DNA of 64,000 nt from Microbulbifer elongatus (GTDB lineage Bacteria; Pseudomonadota; Gammaproteobacteria; Pseudomonadales; Cellvibrionaceae). The notes under the pieces were generated by a model. The model was not told the DNA's origin and did not search any database. It worked only from the letters and a program-made list of their open reading frames with translations. Made by a program: the position numbers and the translations under genes. Below, one piece after another: positions 33,260-44,684 of this stretch (within the stretch, counting starts at the first letter, position 1; each line of letters opens with the position of its first letter). The DNA lies in assembly GCF_021165935.1 (NCBI RefSeq), contig NZ_CP088953.1, positions 1,116,001-1,180,000 of the forward strand, written 5' to 3'.

Positions 33260-34846
33260 GTGGCGGTTACGATCAATACCCTGGGTGGCCTCGCACCCTC
33301 TAGGGATGGTGTTGAAGTCAAACTACCCGCGTCCAAACGCACTCGCGCCCTGTTGGCCTATCTTGCGATAACCGCGCGCCCGCATCGCCGCGACAGTTTG
33401 TGCGAGGCGTTCTGGGAATCGCCCAATGACCCGAGGGGCTCATTGCGCTGGTCTCTCAGCAAGCTGCGACCAGTGGTGAACAGCCCGGGTGTTGAGCGGC
33501 TGCGCGCCGACCGTGAACGGGTCGCGCTGGACGCCAGTGACATCGACATCGATACCCACTTGCTAGCGAAAGAGCTGCGCCGACCCTCCCTGAGTGTGTC
33601 CCGGCTCGGTGAAATCGCCAGTTGTCTCAATGCGCCCTTTCTCGAAGGGCTGGAGCTACCCGAGCAGGATATTTACCAGCGCTGGCTGAACGGCGAGCGC
33701 CGCGAGCAGGAGCGGTGCTTGACACGCGCCTGCGCGCGACTGGCACAGCACCCGGATCACGCGCTGGATGAGCAACTGGTGTGGACCCGGCGCTGGCAGG
33801 AGCTGGCACCACTGTGCCCCGATGCGGCCACTGCGCTGGTGACTCTGCTGGACCGATTGGGGCTCACCGCCGAACTGGCCCGCACCAGCGAAGAGCTTGC
33901 CCACCGGTTCCGGCGCGCAGCCATTTCCTGGTCGGTTGCAGACCGGGTGCAAGCCGCAACGGGTCCCACGCCCGAGGCCGCCGGCCTCACTGGCCGCCAG
34001 CTGCTGGCGCGCCAGAAAATTCACTTCTGCCGCGCCAGCGACGGCGTCCGCATCGCCTACGCCTCGGTGGGTGAGGGGCCGACGATTATCAAGGCCGCCA
34101 ACTGGCTCACCCACCTCGAGCACGATTGGGAGGCGCCGGTATGGAGTCCGCTGTTTCGCGATCTCGCAGCCGATCACCGTTTTATCCGCTACGACGAGCG
34201 TGGCAATGGGTTGTCCGACTGGAATGTCGACGAAATTTCCTTCGACTCGTTTGTCGCGGATCTGGAAACGGTGGTCGATGCCTGTGGGGAGCAGCGGTTT
34301 TCCCTGCTGGGTATTTCCCAGGGCGCGGCAGTCTCTATTGAGTACGCGGTGCGCTACCCGGAGCGGGTGCGGCACCTGATTCTGTTTGGCGGCTACGCCG
34401 CGGGCTGGCGGATTGGTGCCAGCGACGCTCTGACCCGTGAGCGCGAAGCAGTGATGACACTGACCGCTACGGGCTGGGGCCAGGATAACCCGGCCTACCG
34501 GCAGATTTTCTCCTCGACGTTCCTGCCCTCTGCCAATAGCCAGGAGCTTGCCTGGTTCAATGAGTTTCAGCGACGTACTACTTCGCCGGAAAATGCGGTG
34601 CGCTTCCTGTCGGTATTCAGTGATATCGACGTGCGTGCACGGCTGGCGCAAGTGCGGGTGCCCACTCTGGTTCTCCATTCGCTGGGTGATCAGCGAATCC
34701 CCGTGGAGGTGGGGCGAAATCTGGCCGCCTCGATACCCAATGCGGAGTTTGTCGGGCTGGATAGCAACGGCCACCTGCTGCTGGGGAGTGAAGCCGCTTC
34801 TCGCGACTTCCTGCGGGCAGTGCGCGAGTTTATCGCGCGGCACTGA
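33260..34846 (+). CDS. SARP-like DNA-binding/BTAD regulator fused to an alpha/beta hydrolase
   Basis: A 528-residue two-part protein from a GTG with AAGGAG upstream. Residues 1-95 look like the winged-helix domain of SARP-type regulators (VTINTLGGL..., LPASKRTRALLAYLA, SLRWSLSKLRPVV). Residues 95-225 look like the helical bacterial transcriptional activation domain. Residues 245-528 are an alpha/beta hydrolase with oxyanion/elbow GISQGA (Ser353), an acidic residue in HSLGDQRIP and His in DSNGHLLLG. There is no signal peptide. The hydrolase may sense or process a small ligand that controls DNA binding; this is inference from the fusion. Confidence 0.8.
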   Translation: MAVTINTLGGLAPSRDGVEVKLPASKRTRALLAYLAITARPHRRDSLCEAFWESPNDPRGSLRWSLSKLRPVVNSPGVERLRADRERVALDASDIDIDTHLLAKELRRPSLSVSRLGEIASCLNAPFLEGLELPEQDIYQRWLNGERREQERCLTRACARLAQHPDHALDEQLVWTRRWQELAPLCPDAATALVTLLDRLGLTAELARTSEELAHRFRRAAISWSVADRVQAATGPTPEAAGLTGRQLLARQKIHFCRASDGVRIAYASVGEGPTIIKAANWLTHLEHDWEAPVWSPLFRDLAADHRFIRYDERGNGLSDWNVDEISFDSFVADLETVVDACGEQRFSLLGISQGAAVSIEYAVRYPERVRHLILFGGYAAGWRIGASDALTREREAVMTLTATGWGQDNPAYRQIFSSTFLPSANSQELAWFNEFQRRTTSPENAVRFLSVFSDIDVRARLAQVRVPTLVLHSLGDQRIPVEVGRNLAASIPNAEFVGLDSNGHLLLGSEAASRDFLRAVREFIARH

Positions 34847-34972
34847 TATCAAGGGATCCTCAGCAACTTCTGTCCGATTACCACGCTTTTTCAAATGCTG
34901 ACTACAACGTCACTCCTGTAGCCTTGTGGCCAATGAACCACTCGGGAATCGCTACAGGGAGTCACAGTCACA

Positions 34973-35851
34973 ATGCTTACGGCAACGGAATTTACCCGTC
35001 AGTTAATGGGGTTGAGAGAGCAGTACCGGGCGGATAATGCCTGGGTGGGGAACTGGCGCACCGGTAGTTGGAACGACGAAAACACCATGGCGCACTACAT
35101 CCACTGTGCGTACAACCTGTATCGCGCGACCGCCACCAACATGTTGAAGCTCACTCTGCTCGGCGGTACGCAAATTCGGCTTGATGATGCCTATATCCGC
35201 AATTTTGGCATCACCGGGGCCAATGGAATACAGGACAGGGTCACCAAGGAACATGTCTACGCAGAGGTCATGCGGCGCATCGGGCGTACGACCAACCCCA
35301 GTCCCACAGCCGACAGAAATCCGGCGGCGGTTGTGCGCAGTGGCAGTATTCTGAGCGAGAAAGGCTGGACCCCAATCCTGAATGACGCCCTGATTATTGG
35401 CGCCGCCTGCGGTCGGCAACAGTTTGCACTCGCACTCACGTCCACGGAGCAGTTGCGCTGGGAGCGAATCAATGGCGACAAGGTAACCCGGTTCGCGGTG
35501 AATGCCTCGCGCTTTGGCGAAACACCAGCGCTGAAAAACGCCTGGAAGTCCTTTTTCAATGCCAGCAAAAAAATGTTTTTCGATGGCGGCAACCCGCGGG
35601 TGTTCACCAGGGAGTTACTCGGCCTGTACTTTTTTGGCTATACACCGGAATACTCCTGGCACCAGCTGGTTTTCCGGCCACCACAGGGGGGTGTGGTACG
35701 CCCCACATTCAACCTGTATCTCGATCAGTTGCGCAATGTGAACTTCCACACCGGGGATAACACCCGAATTATGCAGGCCATTTCTGACTTCCTGTTCAAC
35801 GAGCCCGAGGCACTGGGGCAACCCTGGACCCGTAGAGTGGTGGCAGTCTAG
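34973..35851 (+). CDS. Unrecognised 292-residue protein
   Basis: I do not recognise a family. The protein has no signal peptide or membrane segment, is rich in Trp, Tyr, Phe, Asn and Arg, and begins with a Trp/Asn-rich stretch (NAWVGNWRTGSWNDENTMAH). The middle is mixed alpha/beta and the C terminus (PEYSWHQLVFRPPQGG) is Pro/Gly-rich. The ATG at 34973 follows CAGGGAG. It stands alone between the SARP-hydrolase gene and the convergent tex gene, followed by a strong terminator. Codon use looks like that of its neighbours. Confidence 0.6.
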   Translation: MLTATEFTRQLMGLREQYRADNAWVGNWRTGSWNDENTMAHYIHCAYNLYRATATNMLKLTLLGGTQIRLDDAYIRNFGITGANGIQDRVTKEHVYAEVMRRIGRTTNPSPTADRNPAAVVRSGSILSEKGWTPILNDALIIGAACGRQQFALALTSTEQLRWERINGDKVTRFAVNASRFGETPALKNAWKSFFNASKKMFFDGGNPRVFTRELLGLYFFGYTPEYSWHQLVFRPPQGGVVRPTFNLYLDQLRNVNFHTGDNTRIMQAISDFLFNEPEALGQPWTRRVVAV

Positions 35852-35893
35852 GCTGCAGCAGGAGCGCGGCTAGGGTAGAAAAAATGGATAAAA

Positions 35894-35920
35894 AAAGGGG
35901 CGGCCACTGGCCGCCCCTTT
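35894..35920. terminator. Bidirectional terminator between the 292-residue protein gene and tex
   Basis: A 12-base perfect stem (AAAGGGGCGGCC / GGCCGCCCCTTT) with a three-base loop has A-rich sequence on the left and T-rich sequence on the right. It can terminate both convergent transcripts. Confidence 0.85.
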
Positions 35921-35944
35921 ACTTTTCCCGGGAATAGAAAGTTT

Positions 35945-38308
<2,364 letters not shown>

Positions 38309-38614
38309 CTTGTTATCTACTTCCTCGGAGAGTCATTAACAGAGAGTCACTTACACAGAGTCATTGGTGTTACACAAAGTCGACGGCAGTGCCGGCCGGG
38401 TAAAAGGGCGGCCATTATGGGCCATGCAGCGCCACTGACCAAGATTGAAAACCGTGCCGTTTTACTCTTGCCACCACCGGCGCAAAATTGCGCACAGTGG
38501 TCATTTGCGGTCAAGCGCATTCTGCTGCGACGACTGGTTTCTGTGAACAGTTCCAAAGTTGTGCAAGCCCTGTAGAATGGCCAGCTAGTTAAATTTTGAT
38601 CAGCGGAATTGCCT
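38309..38614. other. Intergenic region between tex and the RND adaptor gene
   Basis: These 306 bases hold the divergent promoters. Close to the tex start the heptamer TGACTCT (minus strand) occurs three times at exact 14-base spacing (plus-strand AGAGTCA at 38329, 38343 and 38357). Nothing else with gene-like features is visible. Confidence 0.5.
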
Positions 38615-39894
38615 GTGAATCCTTCGAACAAAAGCACCAGCAAAAATAAAATCTTGGGAATCGTTGTCGCGGTGGGGGCGGCCGCCGTGGCTGCCGTGAT
38701 CCTGCTTGCCCCCAAACCTGAGGAAAAGTTGCTGAAGCGGCGTTGCCGCCGGTGGCCGACGTGGTGTATGCCAACCCCGGCCGTCAGACCCTACTGGTAC
38801 CCAGTCAGGGCTCGGTGCGTGCCCGTCACGAGATTGAGGTGGTGGCGCGGGTGGGCGGTGTCATCGAGAGTGTGAACGACGCGTTTGTCCCCGGTGGCTT
38901 CTTTCAGCAGGGCGATTCCCTGATCCAGATTGAGGCCGCGGATTACCGCCATGCCCTGACCCGCGCCGAGTCCCAGGTGGCCAATGCCGCCGCGACCCTG
39001 GCGCAGGAGCAGGGGATGGCCAAACAGGCCAAGCGGGAGTGGCGCGATCTGGGCACCAAAACCGCAAATAACCTGTTTCTGCGCAAACCGCAGCTGGCCG
39101 CGGCGGAGGCCGGTCTGGCCGCGGCAAAAGCCGATCGCGACCAGGCCAAGCTCAATCTTGAGCGCACCGCAGTGAAGGCGCCGTTTGCCGGCCGTGTGGT
39201 AGAGACCCTGGTGGATATCGGCCAGTACATCACCCCGGGTACCAGACTGGCCCGTATTCACAGCACCGGGGTGGCGGAAGTGCGCCTGCCGCTCACCGAC
39301 CATCAGTTGTCCCTGCTGGAGTTGCCCCTAGGGAGCGCCATTGAAAATGGCCCGGCGGTGCGGGTTACCGCAAGTCTCGCGGGTAAGGCGCGGGAATGGC
39401 GCGGCCAGATTGTGCGCACTGAGGCCGCCATCGATCCCAATAGCCGCTTCGTGTACGCGGTCGCCCAGATCCAGAACCCCTACGCCGGCGAAGCGCCGCT
39501 GATCAACGGTCTGTTCGTAGAAGCGCAGATTGCCGGTAAGACCTACGACGACATCAGTGTGCTGCCCCGTCAGGCCCTCCACGAAGGTGGTCATATACTG
39601 GTGCTCAACGAGGAGAACCAGCTGGGATTCCGCGATATGGACCTGCTGCAGGCGGTGGGTGAAGAGGTTTGGTTGCGCGGAGATCTGGCACCTGGAGAAA
39701 AGGTGGTGGTTTCCAGCCTCGGCTATTCCCGCGAAGGCATGGTGCTGACTCCGAATCCTCTGAACGAAAAGCCATCCGGGCTGCTGCTCGGTGAGCAGGG
39801 GGACGATGACGGGGCGGACGGCGCCAGCGAGCAGGACGATGAACCGGCGGCTGAAGCCGGCAGCACCACGGTTTCGGCGCAGGGGGCCTACTGA
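38615..39894 (+). CDS. RND efflux periplasmic adaptor, frameshifted near the N terminus
   Basis: Membrane-fusion protein of an RND pump. The continuous frame from a TTG at 38743 gives 383 residues that start abruptly at PPVADVVYANPG. The missing N terminus is in another frame: from the GTG at 38615 it reads NPSNKSTSKNKILGIVVAVG followed by a hydrophobic anchor and PKPEEK. The two frames join if the AAAA run at 38724-38727 had one more A. The remaining domains are intact: lipoyl halves (VVARVGGVIESV, APFAGRVVETLVDIGQY), a helical hairpin and a beta-barrel. If the shift is real, the protein lacks its membrane anchor. The gene ends three bases before the pump gene. Confidence 0.82.
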
Positions 39895-39896
39895 TC

Positions 39897-42800
39897 ATGC
39901 AAGGCATCATTGGATGGTTTGTCCGCAACAGCAAGGCCGCCAACCTGTTGATGATCATGATCATCATCGGCGGCCTGTTTGGTATTTCCCACGTGGGCCG
40001 CGAGGTATTCCCGGCGATCAACCCGGGCATCGTCAAGGTCGATATCAGTTATCCCGGCGCGGGCCCTGCCGAGGTTGAGCAGCAGGTCACCCTGCGGGTG
40101 GAGCAGGCAATTGCGGAAGTGAAAGGCATCAAGGAGATCAACTCCTGGTCTGCCCGCAGCCACAGCACCGTGCGCATCGAGGCCCAGGAGGGCTACGACG
40201 AGCTGCGCCTGCTGAACGACATCAAGGTGCAGGTGGACTCCATCAGCACCTTCCCCTCGGACATCGAGCGCCCGGTGATCGCGCTGGAGGAGTGGGAACA
40301 GCAGATGATGATGATCGCCATCGGCGGTCCGGTTTCCGACCGTCAGCTGAAGCAGACCGCGCTGGACCTGCGCGACAAGCTGATGTTGCTGCCCGGTGTG
40401 CGCCGGGTGGACGTGTGGGGGGACCGCGCGGATGAAGTCTCCATCGAGGTATCCGAGGTCAATCTGCGCCGTTACAACCTGACCTTTGACGACGTGGCCA
40501 CTGCGGTGCGCCGCTCCTCTCTCGACCTGCCGGCGGGCCGTGTGCGCTCAGACCGCGGCGATATTCAGGTGCAGACCCGCGGTCAGGCCTATACCCAGTC
40601 TGATTTCGAGCGCATTCCGCTGTTGAGCCGTGCCGACGGTACCCAGCTGCTGCTGGGTGACGTGGCCACCGTCAACGACGGTTTTGAGGAAGAGGGCTCG
40701 ATCATCCGCTTTAACGGCGAGTCGGCGATGAACCTGCGGGTAATGCAGGGTGAGCCACTGGACGTGGTGGCTACCGCTGAAGCGATCCGCGAGTTTATGA
40801 AAGAAGCCCGGGAAACCCTGCCGCCGGGGATGGAGTTTGAAACCTGGTTCGACTTCTCGGAAGCCTATGAAAGCCGCATGAGCATGCTGTTCTGGAATGC
40901 GGTGACCGGCCTCGCGCTGGTGTTTGTGCTGCTGATGCTGTTCCTGCGTCCGGCGCTGGCGGTGTGGGTGACCATTGGTATTTTCACCGCTTTTATGGGC
41001 GCCTTCTGGCTGCTGCCAGTGACCGGGGTGACCCTGAATATGCTCTCGCTGTTCGCCTTCCTGATGATTCTCGGGATTGTGGTGGACGACGCGATCATCG
41101 TGGGGGAGGCGGTACATGCTGCCCATGACCGCGGGGAAACGGGACTGAAAGCGGCCGAAGCCGGGGTGAAGACCGTGTCCGCGCCGGTGATCTTTGCGGT
41201 GGTTTCCACCATGGTGTTCTTTATCCCCATGCTGTTCCTGCCCGGGGTAACCTCGCAGATGATGCTGGCGCTGCCGGTGGTGGTACTGCTGTGCCTGGCC
41301 TTTTCCCTGGTGGAGTCCCTGCTGATCCTGCCAGCGCACCTGGTCAACCTGAAACCGGAAAAGAAGGCGACTTCCGGAATCGGTATGAAACTGCAGTCCG
41401 TGCGCGGCAAGTTCGCCGCCGCCATGCAGCAGGCCGGCGACAAATACTATATGCCGCTACTGGAAAAATCCCTCGGCAACAGCCGCGCCACGGTGATGAT
41501 CTTTTTTGTGGCGCTGGCTCTGTCGTTTGCGGTATTCAAGGGCGGTTATATCGGCTCCGCCTTCTCCCCGGAAGTACCCTCGGACATGCTGGAACTGAGA
41601 ACCACCATGGCCCAGGGTGAATCGTTCGAGGAAGCCAAGCGGGTGCTGCAGAAGTTCGAGCGCGCCGGTGCGCAACTGGCCAAAGACCCGGAAATGCTTG
41701 CACTGAACGGTGACAAGCCGTTTGTGGAAAACACCATGGTGTTCCTGTGGCGCGGCAATGTCACCGTACTGCTGCAGCTCACCGATGGCGAACAGCGGGA
41801 TGTCACCTCCGAACAGCTGGCACTGAAATGGCGCGAGTATGTGGGCGAACTGCCAGCCAGCGTGGAAGAAATGAAAATCCACCACACCATCAACGATGGT
41901 GGCGCGGGTATGTCGCTCAACCTGAGCACGGCCTCCGGCGATATGGACGAACTGCGCCGCGCGGCGGATGCGGTCAAAGAGGCGCTGAACAACTTTGCCG
42001 GTGTCTACGACGTGCGCGACAACCTGGTTGCCGCCCGCCAGGATATCGAAATCCAGTTAAAGCCTCACGCCACCAATATGGGGATCGGCCTCGCCGATGT
42101 AGCCAAGCAGGTGCGTCAGGGGTTCTACGGTGAAGAAGTCCAGCGCATCCCCCGCGGCCGTGAAGACGTGCGGGTGATGGTGCGTTATCCACAGGAAGAG
42201 CGCGCCAGCGAGGACCAGATCGACCGCATTCGCGTGCGCACCGCGGAAGGCGAAGTGCCCTTCAGTGCGGTGGCCGATGCGGTGTATGTGCCGGGTTACA
42301 CCACCATACGCCGCAATGATCGCGAGCGCACGGTGCAGGTAACGGCGGAATTGATTCCGGGTTCGGCCCCGGCGTTCGAGATTCTTAAACAGCTGCGGGA
42401 AGAGAACCTGAAACAGTGGGAGGCGCGTTTCCCGGGCTTCAGCCTGAAGACCGCCGGTGAGATGCAGGAAGAGGCGGAGTTCGGCACGGCCATTCTGGCG
42501 TTCTTCATTCTGTCGCTGTTTGCGATCTACGCGCTGCTGGCGATTGCGTTCCGCTCCTACTCCCAGCCGCTGCTGATTCTGACAGCGGTGCCGTTCGGCT
42601 TCTTCGGCGCGATTCTGGGGCACCTGTTGATGGGCTATGACATCAGCATTATGTCGATGCTGGGCTTCCTGGCGGCGGCGGGTGTTGTGGTGAACGATAA
42701 CCTGGTGTTGATGGACCGGATCAATCAGCTGCGGGCCCAGGGGCTGGCGGTGATGGATGCGGTGGTGCAGGCGGGACGCGATCGTTTCCGTCCGATCATC

Positions 42801-43031
42801 CTGACTTCGATCACGACGTTTATCGGTCTGGTGCCGATTATGTTCGAGCGCTCGATTCAGGCGCAGTTCCTGATTCCGATGGTGGTGAGCCTGGCGTTTG
42901 GTGTGCTTTGTGCGACCTTTGTTACGCTGATTCTGGTGCCGAATCTGTATAAGGTGATTGAGGTGCTACGGGTTAAGTTTAAAGGCGAAAAGGCTTCCGA
43001 CGAGTTACCTGTTAGTTTCGAGAAAGCCTGA
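39897..43031 (+). CDS. RND efflux pump inner-membrane subunit
   Basis: A 1044-residue pump of the HAE1-like RND family. It has the helix-4 acidic pair D397-D398 (GIVVDDAIIVGEAV), but in helix 10 the Lys of AcrB is replaced within VVVNDNLVLMDRINQL, as in the broad RND clade often left without a substrate. The N-terminal WFVRNSKAANLLMIMIIIGG and HVGREVFPAI fit that clade. It starts three bases after the adaptor stop; no outer-membrane partner is present. The substrate is unknown. Confidence 0.9.
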   Translation: MQGIIGWFVRNSKAANLLMIMIIIGGLFGISHVGREVFPAINPGIVKVDISYPGAGPAEVEQQVTLRVEQAIAEVKGIKEINSWSARSHSTVRIEAQEGYDELRLLNDIKVQVDSISTFPSDIERPVIALEEWEQQMMMIAIGGPVSDRQLKQTALDLRDKLMLLPGVRRVDVWGDRADEVSIEVSEVNLRRYNLTFDDVATAVRRSSLDLPAGRVRSDRGDIQVQTRGQAYTQSDFERIPLLSRADGTQLLLGDVATVNDGFEEEGSIIRFNGESAMNLRVMQGEPLDVVATAEAIREFMKEARETLPPGMEFETWFDFSEAYESRMSMLFWNAVTGLALVFVLLMLFLRPALAVWVTIGIFTAFMGAFWLLPVTGVTLNMLSLFAFLMILGIVVDDAIIVGEAVHAAHDRGETGLKAAEAGVKTVSAPVIFAVVSTMVFFIPMLFLPGVTSQMMLALPVVVLLCLAFSLVESLLILPAHLVNLKPEKKATSGIGMKLQSVRGKFAAAMQQAGDKYYMPLLEKSLGNSRATVMIFFVALALSFAVFKGGYIGSAFSPEVPSDMLELRTTMAQGESFEEAKRVLQKFERAGAQLAKDPEMLALNGDKPFVENTMVFLWRGNVTVLLQLTDGEQRDVTSEQLALKWREYVGELPASVEEMKIHHTINDGGAGMSLNLSTASGDMDELRRAADAVKEALNNFAGVYDVRDNLVAARQDIEIQLKPHATNMGIGLADVAKQVRQGFYGEEVQRIPRGREDVRVMVRYPQEERASEDQIDRIRVRTAEGEVPFSAVADAVYVPGYTTIRRNDRERTVQVTAELIPGSAPAFEILKQLREENLKQWEARFPGFSLKTAGEMQEEAEFGTAILAFFILSLFAIYALLAIAFRSYSQPLLILTAVPFGFFGAILGHLLMGYDISIMSMLGFLAAAGVVVNDNLVLMDRINQLRAQGLAVMDAVVQAGRDRFRPIILTSITTFIGLVPIMFERSIQAQFLIPMVVSLAFGVLCATFVTLILVPNLYKVIEVLRVKFKGEKASDELPVSFEKA

Positions 43032-43091
43032 TTGATGGTGCGTTGCTGGGCCCTGTTGGGGCCGGTGACGCAGCCCATTTGGTCCGGTGGC

Positions 43092-43177
43092 GCCCCTGAT
43101 CGGGACGGGGTAATCCGATACTCCACAACCTCATCGGCAATCGTTCCGTATCGAACCACCCCGTCCCGATCAGGGGC
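43092..43177. repeat. Long inverted repeat with 20-base perfect arms
   Basis: GCCCCTGATCGGGACGGGGT (43092-43111) is the exact reverse complement of 43158-43177. After a 4-by-4 mismatch the pairing continues with CGATAC / GTATCG (43116-43121 and 43148-43153). The loop is 26 bases. It starts 61 bases after the RND pump stop and has no T tract. Confidence 0.92.
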
Positions 43178-43218
43178 TTCGCGTTTTACTTCTTACGAGG
43201 CAGCTGACGTTGAATGAA

Positions 43219-43330
43219 GGTGGAGTGCCGGGTAGTAGTTTTCAAAAGCGTCAGCGACAGGGACGTCGCTGACGCAGCGTACAGGGATGTATTCACAGCG
43301 GTTTTGAAAACTACTACCCGGTGCTCCACC
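43219..43330. repeat. Nested inverted repeat, copy C
   Basis: Outer arms of 29 bases (43219-43247 and 43302-43330; key part GCCGGGTAGTAGTTTTC) with two mismatches enclose a 54-base core in plus orientation. The core's own palindrome is GCGTCAGCGAC / GTCGCTGACGC (43248-43258, 43265-43275). This is the most diverged core of the six copies. Confidence 0.9.
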
Positions 43331-43434
43331 GCCACCAAATCGGGTCAGAGCTTTACCGAGCTGGCGCATACCTACAACTTAACCGCTTCCTGTATTACCC
43401 TTCACGCAATGTTTTCCTAGAGTTGGAACTCCCT

Positions 43435-44175
43435 TTGCGTATTCCCCGTATTTTTTCCTCCGAGCCGTTGTCCGGCCAATCTGAAGTCCAGCTAGACGAA
43501 GCCGCTTCGCGCCATCTGGTGAAGGTGTTGCGCCTGGGGCCCGGGCGTCCGTTAGTTCTGTTTGATGGCTCGGGTGGGGAGTATGCGGCGGAGTTGCTTG
43601 AGGCTGGGAAGAAGGCGCGGGTCAAGCTTGGTGCCTTTGTTGAGGATGATCGGGAGTCGCCGCTGGGGATTACTCTGGCGATTGGTATTTCTCGCGGGGA
43701 TCGCTTTGACTGGGTGATCCAGAAGGCAACAGAACTGGGGGTGGCGCGGATTCAGCCGTTGTTTACGGAGCGCTGTGAGGTGAAGCTGTCCGGTGATCGC
43801 CTGCAGAAAAAGCTGGGGCAGTGGCAGCAGATAGCGATCAGTGCCTGTGAGCAGTGCGCGCGCAATCGGGTGCCGGCGATTTTGCCGCCGCTGAAGTATC
43901 CGCAGTTTCTGGAGCAGGCAAAACAGGACGATACTCTGAAGCTGGTGCTCCACCACCGCACCGAGGCGACGCTGTCGGAGCTGGAACAGCAGTCCGGGCG
44001 GCCGGATACCGCGCTATTATTGGTGGGGCCGGAAGGTGGGCTGTCCGCGGATGAGATTGCGCTGGCATTGCAGCAGGGCTTCCACCCACTGCGTCTGGGC
44101 CCGCGGGTACTGCGGACCGAGACGGCGCCGGTCGCAGCGCTGTCTGTTTTACAGTTCCAGTGGGGCGATATTTAG
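43435..44175 (+). CDS. rsmE: 16S rRNA (uracil-1498-N3)-methyltransferase
   Basis: A 246-residue SPOUT methyltransferase. RIPRIFSSEPL at the N terminus, QKATELGVARIQPLFTERCEVKL, QIAISACEQCARNRVP and the knot segment VGPEGGLSADEI ... LGPRVLRTETAP match E. coli RsmE closely. The best start is the TTG at 43435, right before RIPRI; the frame extends upstream into repeat copy C, but those residues have no counterpart in RsmE. It methylates the decoding region of 16S rRNA. Confidence 0.94.
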   Translation: MRIPRIFSSEPLSGQSEVQLDEAASRHLVKVLRLGPGRPLVLFDGSGGEYAAELLEAGKKARVKLGAFVEDDRESPLGITLAIGISRGDRFDWVIQKATELGVARIQPLFTERCEVKLSGDRLQKKLGQWQQIAISACEQCARNRVPAILPPLKYPQFLEQAKQDDTLKLVLHHRTEATLSELEQQSGRPDTALLLVGPEGGLSADEIALALQQGFHPLRLGPRVLRTETAPVAALSVLQFQWGDI

Positions 44176-44282
44176 CGCCCCCCTCGTGATTCCCGCGCTG
44201 GAACATCATGCCGGGCCTGATCCGGTAAGGGAATTCCGAACTCTCCACAATCCGGAAAATGCCCAGAAGCAAAGGTGAAGAT

Positions 44283-44645
44283 ATGAAAGCTCTAGTCTGG
44301 TTGATTGGCGTGGCGATCACGGCCATGTCTGTTCTGGTGATCCTCAAGCCACAGATCGCGCGGGATATCGGCGAGCGTATGAACCCACAGATGTTTTATT
44401 TTGGTTGCTGGGCGCGGATTATTATCGGCATGGTGTTCCTGCTGATATCCGATACCCGCAGTTGGGGCACCCTGTTCAATGTGCTGGGTATCTTCCTGAT
44501 TGTGGTCGGCGCCTATGCGTTGCAATCGGGTTACGAGCGCACCAAGGAATTCGTACTTGGCATTGTGCACGGCAATGAAAATATTGTGCGTGTGGCCGGC
44601 GCCGTGGGAGTGCTGATCGGTATTCTGCTGATTTCGGCGACCTGA
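44283..44645 (+). CDS. Small inner-membrane protein, unknown
   Basis: A 120-residue protein with about four predicted membrane helices (around 1-21, 38-57, 60-80 and 100-119) and the motif ILKPQIARDIGERMNP between the first two. The ATG at 44283 has AAGGTGA upstream. I do not recognise the family. The gene follows rsmE in the same direction with 107 bases between them and precedes the HAD gene by 39 bases. Confidence 0.72.
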   Translation: MKALVWLIGVAITAMSVLVILKPQIARDIGERMNPQMFYFGCWARIIIGMVFLLISDTRSWGTLFNVLGIFLIVVGAYALQSGYERTKEFVLGIVHGNENIVRVAGAVGVLIGILLISAT

Positions 44646-44684
44646 AGCAGTTAGCTCGAACATGGCAGAAGAATAGGAAGTGTA

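Larger units (their letters stand above)
43032..43434. other. Intergenic region filled by two large inverted repeats
   Basis: The 403 bases between the RND pump and rsmE contain a 20-base-arm inverted repeat (43092-43177) and nested repeat copy C (43219-43330), then about 100 plain bases before rsmE. Short ORFs through here simply read the repeats and are not likely genes. Confidence 0.7.

Noticed and set aside
38720..38732. Programmed -1 frameshifting in the RND adaptor
   Set aside because: The sequence GGAAAAG does not give the X-XXY-YYZ slippery heptamer in the required frame, and no downstream stem-loop stands out. A homopolymer indel is simpler.
43219..43330. Nested repeats considered as integron attC sites
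   Set aside because: They lack the RYYYAAC/GTTRRRY ends, no integrase is nearby, and flanking genes are ordinary chromosomal ones.
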